Shown: positions 6,777-11,262 of the stretch, piece by piece
Position numbering within the stretch: the stretch's first letter is position 1
How the letters are laid out: every line of letters starts with the position of its first letter
From: Erysipelotrichaceae bacterium
GTDB lineage: Bacteria; Bacillota_I; Bacilli_A; Erysipelotrichales; Erysipelotrichaceae
NCBI GenBank assembly: GCA_017561615.1
Contig: JAFZBT010000146.1
Coordinates: 1-11,262 of the forward strand
Reading direction: 5' to 3'
DNA: 11,262 nucleotides
Notes under the pieces: model-generated
Seen by the model: only the letters and a program-made list of their open reading frames with translations
Database searches by the model: none
Told to the model about the DNA's origin: nothing
Translations under genes and position numbers: made by a program

Positions 6777-7725
6777 TGCTCATCCCCCTCTCCATGATCT
6801 TCTGACGCACGCCGCTGAAGATGTCGAAGATGCCCAGGATGACCAGGATCGATGCCGTAAAGAAGAACAGCATGACGACCACGGTCGACAGCAGCATTAC
6901 CTTCCGGCGGTCCTGCAGGATGGCTGTAGCCAGCGTGATCATCAGCAGGTAGCCGAAGAAGTAACAGATGACCTGGGCCACCACCAGCAGCGGTGTAATT
7001 ATATTATCATATTGTGTAATCTTAGTGAACTTGGCGGCCATGAAGGCGAAGAAGGCCACGAAGACAAACAGCTTGATCCACCAGGGAGCGTAGATCGTGG
7101 CGATCGGCTTCATCGGCGGCAGCGTCATCTTCAGGCGCCTTAGCACCAGGTAGGCCAGCATGTGGACCAGCACGCCTTCCATCAGGCTGGTCAGCACGAT
7201 GGAAATGGCAAAGATCTGCAGCAGGGTCTGATAATTGAGATACTGGCTGTAGGCGGGAGCTGACGGGTCCAGGCCGGCCTTCTGCAGCATCTCGACAATG
7301 GCCTTGTGCGTATATTCGATCTCATCAGCCACGTTGTAGCCGAAGGCGGCCGAGAAGACGAAGGTGGTCAGAATCGCCATGATCAGCGAAACCACCACGA
7401 CGGAAAGGATCAGGAAAGTGGCGCTCTTCTTATGATTGACGCCGTAGCCGTAGACCAGACCGGCAATGACGGCCCCGACGACGTAGAAGATCGTGGTGAC
7501 CTGAAAGCCGGTAGTGATCAGGGACGTCAAAACCATCGCGACGGCCATGATGCAGGTCTGCCGCGTTCCGAACTTGATGGCATAGACGATCACCGGCAGC
7601 GGAATGATCCAGAACAGATAGACGTCCAGAAAGTTGGCCATCTGCCGGTTTATCAATAGCAGCGCTCCCACCAGGGCGCAGATGATGGCGCCGTAGGTGA
7701 TGCTGTTAACTCGACGGTTTCCCAT
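6751..7725 (-). CDS. yybS: YybS-family (DUF2232) polytopic membrane protein
   Basis: A 324-residue, strongly hydrophobic protein with about eight predicted membrane segments. Several of these are paired at the N-terminus, followed by a hydrophilic stretch of about 40 residues (ADEIEYTHKAIVEML onwards) and a second group of helices. It matches the DUF2232 family by length, hydrophobic pattern and its fixed place upstream of gdpP. Function is unknown; the fold has been compared with small-molecule transporter S components, which I cannot confirm from sequence. The start at 7725 is chosen because AGGGAGGA lies 3 nt upstream. A longer frame to 7755 would translate that ribosome binding site as protein. 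It begins about 20 nt after the hairpin that follows rpsR, and its last 26 nt overlap gdpP, suggesting coupled expression of the two membrane proteins. Confidence 0.88.
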   Translation of the reverse strand: MGNRRVNSITYGAIICALVGALLLINRQMANFLDVYLFWIIPLPVIVYAIKFGTRQTCIMAVAMVLTSLITTGFQVTTIFYVVGAVIAGLVYGYGVNHKKSATFLILSVVVVSLIMAILTTFVFSAAFGYNVADEIEYTHKAIVEMLQKAGLDPSAPAYSQYLNYQTLLQIFAISIVLTSLMEGVLVHMLAYLVLRRLKMTLPPMKPIATIYAPWWIKLFVFVAFFAFMAAKFTKITQYDNIITPLLVVAQVICYFFGYLLMITLATAILQDRRKVMLLSTVVVMLFFFTASILVILGIFDIFSGVRQKIMERGMSNAQPNGQG

Positions 7726-7745
7726 GTTTCCTCCCTTAATAAGAG

Positions 7746-7770
7746 AAAGCCTCACAGATCTGGAGGCTTT
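7746..7770 (-). terminator. Hairpin between rpsR and yybS, terminator or attenuator
   Basis: AAAGCCTC (7746-7753) pairs perfectly with GAGGCTTT (7763-7770). The 9-nt middle contains CAGATCTG, which can lengthen the stem with one bulged A. On the minus strand the tail after the stem reads CTCTTATT behind TTT, an interrupted T-tract, so termination may be partial. The plus-strand tail is a clean run of five T but has no gene to serve. It is the only stem of this strength between rpsF and walJ. Confidence 0.55.
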
Positions 7771-7787
7771 TTGCTAAAGATGACTGA

Positions 7788-8018
7788 TTAGTCGACAACG
7801 TACGGTAACAGAGCCATTTCGCGGGCACGCTTGATGGCGGTGGCCAGCATACGCTGATACTTGGCGGAAGTTCCGGTCACTCTGCGGGGAATGATCTTTC
7901 CGTTGGGGGAGATGAACTTCTTCAGTAATTCAGTATCCTTATAGTCGATGTAAGTAATGTTGTTCTTGGTGAAGTAACATACTTTTCTGCGACTGGTTCT
8001 CGGTTTCTTATAAGCCAT
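7788..8018 (-). CDS. rpsR: Small-subunit ribosomal protein S18
   Basis: A complete 76-residue S18, which binds the platform of the 30S subunit as a dimer with S6. The sequence [19 protein letters not shown] leads into [20 protein letters not shown] (residues 31-50) and ends [14 protein letters not shown], all diagnostic of the family. It has a single cysteine, so it is the zinc-free form, as in Bacillus. AAAGGAAG stands about 6 nt before the ATG. The gene lies 20 nt after ssb, giving the standard S6-SSB-S18 order, and is followed by a hairpin before yybS. S18 together with S6 is known to repress this operon through the rpsF leader in many bacteria. Confidence 0.98.
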   Translation of the reverse strand: MAYKKPRTSRRKVCYFTKNNITYIDYKDTELLKKFISPNGKIIPRRVTGTSAKYQRMLATAIKRAREMALLPYVVD

Positions 8019-8038
8019 GTTTTACTTCCTTTCTTTAA

Positions 8039-8482
8039 TCAGAACGGCAGATCATCGCTGGAAATGCTCAGCGCCGGGGCTGCCAGTTCTTCGTAGTTGT
8101 CATCCGGATAATAACCAGAGTTGCACGCCGAGCTGCGGGCTTCGGAACTGCTCTTGGACTCCAGGAAGGTCAGATTCTCGCATACGACCTCCGTGACGTA
8201 TACTTTCTTTCCCGGATTGTTGGGATCGTCGTAGTTGCGGGTCTGAATGCGGCCCTCAACGCCGACCTGGGATCCCTTGTGCATGTACTGGCACAGCAGT
8301 TCAGCGGTCTGGTTCCAGGCAACGCAGTTGATGAAGTCAGCGTCAGGCTGGCTGGCGTCGGCGTTGCGGCCCTTGCGGCGGTCAACGGCGACGGTAAACG
8401 ATGACACAGACATGTTAGACTGCGTCTTGCGTAACTGCGGGTCCTTGGTCAGACGGCCAACTAAAATCACTCGGTTGATCAT
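8039..8482 (-). CDS. ssb: Single-stranded DNA-binding protein
   Basis: A 147-residue SSB. The OB fold spans about 1-110, beginning MINRVILVGRLTKDPQLRKT, with DFINCVAWNQTAELLCQYMHKG in the core and the strand VEGRIQTRNY. A short Ser-rich and acidic linker leads to the conserved tip DDLPF, which recruits replication and repair proteins. It is the replicative SSB by context, placed between rpsF and rpsR. The C-terminal linker is short compared with many Bacillota SSBs (about 170 residues), but the tip is intact. AAGGAG lies 8 nt before the ATG, and the gap to rpsF is 12 nt, so it should be made from the same transcript as S6 and S18. Confidence 0.98.
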   Translation of the reverse strand: MINRVILVGRLTKDPQLRKTQSNMSVSSFTVAVDRRKGRNADASQPDADFINCVAWNQTAELLCQYMHKGSQVGVEGRIQTRNYDDPNNPGKKVYVTEVVCENLTFLESKSSSEARSSACNSGYYPDDNYEELAAPALSISSDDLPF

Positions 8483-8494
8483 GTTATTCTCTCC

Positions 8495-8785
8495 TTATTT
8501 GTTATCAAGATTGACAATCATCGTGCGAACAACATTATTGTTGATACGGCAGATACGGTCGAATTCCTTAATGGCATCCGGTTCTGCAGTAACATTGATC
8601 ACGACGTAATATCCTTTGGTCATGTCTTCGATTCTGTAGGCGAATTCCTTCATTCCCCAGTCGTCGACCTTGTCAACACTACCGCCGTCATTGACGATGA
8701 TGTTGTGCAGGGTCTCCATGAGTTCCTGACGGGCTTCTTCCTCCAGTGAAGAGTTAAGGATATACATGATTTCATACTTTCTCAT
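8495..8785 (-). CDS. rpsF: Small-subunit ribosomal protein S6
   Basis: A 96-residue S6, partner of S18 on the 30S platform. Family features are the N-terminal strand MRKYEIMYIL, WGMKEFAYRI at about 44-53, GYYVVINV at about 58-65 and the C-terminal RINNNVVRTMIV. The start at 8785 is set by GAAGGAGG with 7 nt to the ATG. An open frame reaching 8845 would add 20 residues that include the ribosome binding site (PEGG), so it is not used. This is the first gene of its operon; a strong promoter and a structured leader lie directly upstream. The S6:S18 dimer is the known regulator of such operons. Confidence 0.98.
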   Translation of the reverse strand: MRKYEIMYILNSSLEEEARQELMETLHNIIVNDGGSVDKVDDWGMKEFAYRIEDMTKGYYVVINVTAEPDAIKEFDRICRINNNVVRTMIVNLDNK

Positions 8786-8793
8786 GTCTTTAC

Positions 8794-8850
8794 CTCCTTC
8801 TGGTCTAGCGGCCTTTTTCAAGGCAAGGAATACTTGAGTATTCACTCGTG
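8794..8850 (-). promoter_or_regulatory. rpsF leader, candidate S6:S18-binding autoregulatory RNA
   Basis: The leader of about 65 nt can fold as follows. A perfect hairpin GCCTT-GAAA-AAGGC lies at 8811-8824, followed at once by CG, giving the triplet CCG at its base. Upstream TTCCTT (8825-8830) can pair with AAGGAG (8794-8799), the core of the rpsF ribosome binding site. This would place CCG in a bulge and hide the site. Known S6:S18 leaders use a CCG-containing bulge between two stems. A second dyad, GAATACT-CA-AGTATTC (8828-8843), shares three bases with the TTCCTT arm and would compete with it. The folding was done by eye; homology to the known RNA family is inferred. Confidence 0.5.
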
Positions 8851-8856
8851 CACTTA

Positions 8857-8885
8857 ATTCTAGCAGAACGCTGACGCTTTGTAAA
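8857..8885 (-). promoter_or_regulatory. SigA-type promoter of rpsF-ssb-rpsR
   Basis: On the minus strand the -35 is TTTACA (8880-8885), the spacer is exactly 17 bp, and the -10 is TAGAAT (8857-8862) preceded by TGC, an extended -10. Each hexamer differs from consensus at one position. Transcription should begin near 8850, about 65 nt before the rpsF start. A perfect TTGACA at 8887-8892 lies just upstream, but its spacing to this -10 is 24 bp and it has no good partner of its own. Confidence 0.8.
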
Positions 8886-8933
8886 GTGTCAATCTGTTTA
8901 CATTTTCATAATATGCACGATCTTTAAAACATC

Positions 8934-10169
8934 CTAATTTCCGGCCATGAAAGCCTCAATTTCATCGATTTCCTTAATGATGTCCTTGCTGAGAACTTCG
9001 CATCCGCTTTCGGTGATCAGCAGGTCGTCCTCAATGCGGATGCCGATGCCCTCATCCTCCAGATAGAGGCCCGGTTCATCGGAAATGACGCTGCCGGCAA
9101 CTAACGGCACATCGGGCAGCGTGACGTCATGGGTCTCCAGGCCGATGTTGTGGGAAACGCCGTGCCAGTAGTAGTCCCTGACCGTCCTGCCGTTTTCCAG
9201 TAAGCCGATCCTGCCCAGCTCGTCCTCATAGAAATTGATCAGCTGTTCATTGAGCCAGCCGGTGGTCACCCCGGCGCGGGCCAGGGAAGCTACCAGCTTG
9301 TTGCCGCGCAGCACGATGTCATAGAGCTGACGCTGGCGGGCGGTGAACCTGCCGGATACCGGGAAGGTCCTGGTGATGTCGGCATTGTAGTACTGATAGC
9401 GGGCGCCCAGATCGCACAGCACCAGATCGCCGGGCATGGCCCGCTGGTTGTTTTCCGTATAGTGCAGAACCGTGGCGTTGCGGCCGGTGGCGCAGATGGT
9501 CCTGAAAGCATGGCCGCACTGGTTGCACTTCAGCGTGAAGTCGAAGTAGGCTTCCAGTTCGTTCTCCCAGATGCCCTCATGGCAGTAGCTCATCATCGTC
9601 TCGATGCCGGTCTTGGTGACCGCCAGAGCCTGGCGCAGCTTCTCCACTTCTTCCGGGGACTTGCTGGCGCGCAGGGCGACGATCTGCGGGAAGATGTTGA
9701 CGATCCGGACATCCGGCAGCTGCTTTCTGATCTTATTGAACAGTTCGACGGCCGGATTGTTCTGATCCAAAGTCTGACGGCTCAGATCGCCGCACAGGCT
9801 AATGGGATACTTGGCACCGTACCTTATTAACAGGTTAGCGGCGGTATCTTCCAGCTCACTGACGTTGCGGACATCCTCAATGCCGCTGATCTGGCTGGCT
9901 TCCTTTTCCCGGATGCGTCCGCCGACCCACTTGGCCGCCAGCTCGTCATAGGGCTGGATGAACAGGGTCTGTCTGACCACCTGGCCGATTTTCACCAGCA
10001 ACAGCACCAGACCTTCGCGGTCCAGGCCGGTGAAGTAATAGAACGAGCGGTCCACCTCAAAGGGGTACTTTTCATCGCCGATGGCGTAAGGCGCCTGGCC
10101 GGAGAACAGCATGGTCAGGCTGTTTTCGGGAAGGATTTCCACAAATCTTTCTCTTCTTGTCTTATACAT
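8934..10169 (-). CDS. pepP: Aminopeptidase P-type M24B metallopeptidase
   Basis: A 411-residue cytoplasmic peptidase expected to remove an N-terminal residue preceding proline. The N-terminal AMP_N domain covers about 1-140 (MYKTRRERFVEILPENSL at the start, FYYFTGLDREG near 43-53). The pita-bread M24 domain follows and has all five metal ligands: Asp253 in CDLGARY, Asp264 in NADITRTFP, His340 in HGVSH, Glu365 in DEPGLYL and Glu380 in GIRIEDD. Substrate-site His236 (LHYTENN) and His347 (ETHD) are also present. The AMP_N domain favours aminopeptidase P over a short prolidase, though Xaa-Pro dipeptidase activity cannot be excluded. CNQC at 215-218 precedes the active core. AGGAG lies 8 nt before the ATG and overlaps the ispD stop; the gap is 11 nt, so the two are probably co-transcribed. 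No clear terminator separates it from the rpsF promoter. Confidence 0.93.
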   Translation of the reverse strand: MYKTRRERFVEILPENSLTMLFSGQAPYAIGDEKYPFEVDRSFYYFTGLDREGLVLLLVKIGQVVRQTLFIQPYDELAAKWVGGRIREKEASQISGIEDVRNVSELEDTAANLLIRYGAKYPISLCGDLSRQTLDQNNPAVELFNKIRKQLPDVRIVNIFPQIVALRASKSPEEVEKLRQALAVTKTGIETMMSYCHEGIWENELEAYFDFTLKCNQCGHAFRTICATGRNATVLHYTENNQRAMPGDLVLCDLGARYQYYNADITRTFPVSGRFTARQRQLYDIVLRGNKLVASLARAGVTTGWLNEQLINFYEDELGRIGLLENGRTVRDYYWHGVSHNIGLETHDVTLPDVPLVAGSVISDEPGLYLEDEGIGIRIEDDLLITESGCEVLSKDIIKEIDEIEAFMAGN

Positions 10170-10180
10170 TGCCCAATCTC

Positions 10181-10819
10181 CTATCTGATGTCATCTATGG
10201 TCGTGATCTTCTCGTTGCTGCCGATGGCCCTGACGCAGCGGACCTTGACGTCGCTGTACATCTCCAGAATGGCCACGTCGTCAGTAGCGATGCGGTTGTC
10301 CTTAAAGGCTTTATAATAGGCAGACAGGATGTCTTCCGTCCGGAAACCCTGAGGGGTCTGGGCCCGGCACAGCTGATCGCGGTCGAGATTGCGGGCCACG
10401 TAGCCGTCCTCGACCAGCTTCATGCTGTCGTAGCAGTCCTTGACCAGCAGGGCAGCCCGTTCCGTCTTCAGTACGTCCTTGAGCTGCTGGAGGTCTTCCG
10501 GGGTCAGATAGCAGCGGGCGCCGTCATGGATCAAAACGATCTCCTGATTGACGGCCATCAAGCCGTGGTAGACGCTGTCCGTCCGGGTAGCGCCGCCCAT
10601 GCAGTAGAGTTCCCGCCAGTCGGGATTCTTGCTGGCTTCGCCCAGCGTCTGCTCGGAAGTAACGACGATGATCTGCTCGCACTCCCTGTCATCCCTGAAC
10701 GGCTGCAGGGCATGGTCAAGGACGCTTCTGCCGTCTGAGAGCTTGTAGAGAAGCTTGTTGACGCCTCCCTTGAACCTTTCCGATTTACCGGCTGCCACTA
10801 TGATCGCCGAATACTGCAT
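10181..10819 (-). CDS. ispD: 2-C-methyl-D-erythritol 4-phosphate cytidylyltransferase
   Basis: A 212-residue cytidylyltransferase that makes CDP-methylerythritol from MEP and CTP, the third step of non-mevalonate isoprenoid synthesis. The CTP-binding loop is AAGKSERF (9-16) with Lys22. Further motifs are GGATRTDSVYHGL at 75-87, VLIHDGAR at 95-102, DSMKLV at 131-136, AQTPQGF at 153-159, TDDVAILE at 179-186 and GSNEKITTIDDI at 200-211. HDGAR replaces the usual HDAAR, and DSMK the usual DT(I/M)K. Length is a little short for IspD (about 225-235). The close relative TarI (ribitol-5-phosphate cytidylyltransferase) is a less likely alternative; no tar genes are nearby. AAGG lies upstream of the ATG. 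pepP follows after 11 nt, and the gene sits 50 nt after the deacylase gene. Confidence 0.88.
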   Translation of the reverse strand: MQYSAIIVAAGKSERFKGGVNKLLYKLSDGRSVLDHALQPFRDDRECEQIIVVTSEQTLGEASKNPDWRELYCMGGATRTDSVYHGLMAVNQEIVLIHDGARCYLTPEDLQQLKDVLKTERAALLVKDCYDSMKLVEDGYVARNLDRDQLCRAQTPQGFRTEDILSAYYKAFKDNRIATDDVAILEMYSDVKVRCVRAIGSNEKITTIDDIR

Positions 10820-10843
10820 ATAACCACCTTCCAGTCTTTAATA

Positions 10844-10852
10844 ATTTTACCA
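10844..10852 (-). promoter_or_regulatory. Possible extended -10 promoter of ispD
   Basis: The 50-bp gap upstream of ispD contains TGGTAAAAT on the minus strand, an extended -10 one base from consensus. The -35 position at 17-bp spacing reads TAGGAA, a weak match. It would start transcription about 18 nt before the ispD ATG, just above its ribosome binding site. Read-through from the upstream gene is an equally simple explanation. Confidence 0.3.
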
Positions 10853-10869
10853 CACTGAGTACTCTTTTC

Positions 10870-11262
10870 CTACCTGGTCAGTTCCGCGAAGCGGCCATTC
10901 AGCCACGCCATCAGCTGCTGAGGGTCAACCAGCATCTGCAGGCCCCGCTGGCCGGCCGACAGGTAAACGGCTTCAAACAGGATGGCGGTCTCGTCCATGA
11001 AGGTCGGAAAAGGCTTCTTCATGCCCACCGGGCTGCAGCCGCCCCGGAGGTAGCCGGTCAGCGGCAGAAGCTCCTTAAGCGGAATCATTTCAACACGCTT
11101 GCTGCCGCAGGCGGCGGCGCATTTCTTAAGGTCGAGTTCCTCATTGACGGGTATGCATAAGACGAAGTGGGCATTCTTCACGTCCCGGCAGACCAGTGTC
11201 TTGAAGATCTGCTGGGGGTCTTCCCCCAGCACTTCCGCCACGTGTTGGCCGGACAGGTCACT
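10870..11262 (-). CDS. ybaK: YbaK/EbsC-family Cys-tRNA(Pro) deacylase, N-terminus outside window
   Basis: The frame stays open to the right edge, so these 130 codons are the C-terminal part of a protein usually about 155-160 residues long. Family marks are GQHVAEVLGEDPQQIFKTLV at the left, including the lysine of FKTLV that is catalytic in YbaK. RGGCSPVGMKK corresponds to the usual GGxSPxGxKK, followed by FPTFMDETAILFEAVYLSAGQRGLQM. YbaK clears cysteine wrongly attached to tRNA-Pro, in trans to prolyl-tRNA synthetase. A GTG at 11241 could be read as a start, but homology continues upstream of it without a stop, so the true start is beyond 11262. It ends 50 nt before ispD and may share its transcript. 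Confidence 0.9.
   Translation of the reverse strand, partial: SDLSGQHVAEVLGEDPQQIFKTLVCRDVKNAHFVLCIPVNEELDLKKCAAACGSKRVEMIPLKELLPLTGYLRGGCSPVGMKKPFPTFMDETAILFEAVYLSAGQRGLQMLVDPQQLMAWLNGRFAELTR

Noticed and set aside
8786..8845. Longer rpsF start at 8845
   Set aside because: It would translate the ribosome binding site and the structured leader; S6 proteins begin at MRKYEIMYIL.
8887..8892. Perfect TTGACA taken as the -35 of the rpsF promoter
   Set aside because: The spacing to the TAGAAT box is 24 bp. TTTACA at 8880-8885 gives 17 bp with an extended -10. At 17 bp from TTGACA the hexamer is GTTCTG, a poor -10.
9510..9530. CNQCGH in the M24 peptidase read as a zinc ribbon
   Set aside because: Only one CxxC is present, with no second pair nearby, and it lies inside a conserved stretch of the M24 fold.
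10157..10738. Plus-strand open frame of 193 codons opposite ispD
   Set aside because: Antisense shadow of ispD; no motifs of its own.

Overview
The window reads as a piece of a Bacillota (Firmicutes) chromosome. The gene run rpsF-ssb-rpsR-yybS-gdpP-rplI-dnaB is a hallmark order of that phylum. Ribosome binding sites are strong (AAGGAG or GGAGG) throughout, and S18 is of the form with a single cysteine. The fairly high GC content of the coding part, the LysM/G5/M23 peptidase gene next to a walJ homologue, and the short overlapping genes would suit a gut lineage such as Erysipelotrichia, but that placement is inference. Every gene I can support lies on the minus strand, so transcription runs from high to low coordinates.

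From right to left: (1) a Cys-tRNA deacylase of the YbaK family, cut by the window edge; IspD of the MEP isoprenoid pathway; and an aminopeptidase P-type M24 peptidase. (2) A clear extended -10 promoter and structured leader feeding rpsF-ssb-rpsR, followed by a hairpin that may attenuate read-through. (3) A tightly packed run yybS-gdpP-rplI-dnaB-M23 peptidase-walJ. Three of its junctions are overlaps of 17 to 26 nt, which suggests translational coupling. (4) tRNA-Arg(CCG), with its own extended -10 promoter in the tail of walJ, closed by a strong hairpin terminator. (5) Beyond that terminator the DNA becomes visibly AT-rich. It holds about 210 bp of non-coding sequence and a MORN-repeat lipoprotein gene that runs off the left edge.

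Functionally the central cluster joins translation (S6, S18, L9), replication (SSB, replicative helicase), c-di-AMP turnover (GdpP) and cell-wall work (M23 peptidase, WalJ). This is the usual Bacillota housekeeping neighbourhood. No mobile element, CRISPR array, toxin-antitoxin or defence system is visible, and I do not see a previously undescribed system. The best second-look items are a possible S6:S18 autoregulatory leader that sequesters the rpsF Shine-Dalgarno, the hairpin between rpsR and yybS, the cysteine-rich tail of the secreted M23 peptidase, and the AT-rich MORN lipoprotein segment immediately past a tRNA 3' end.
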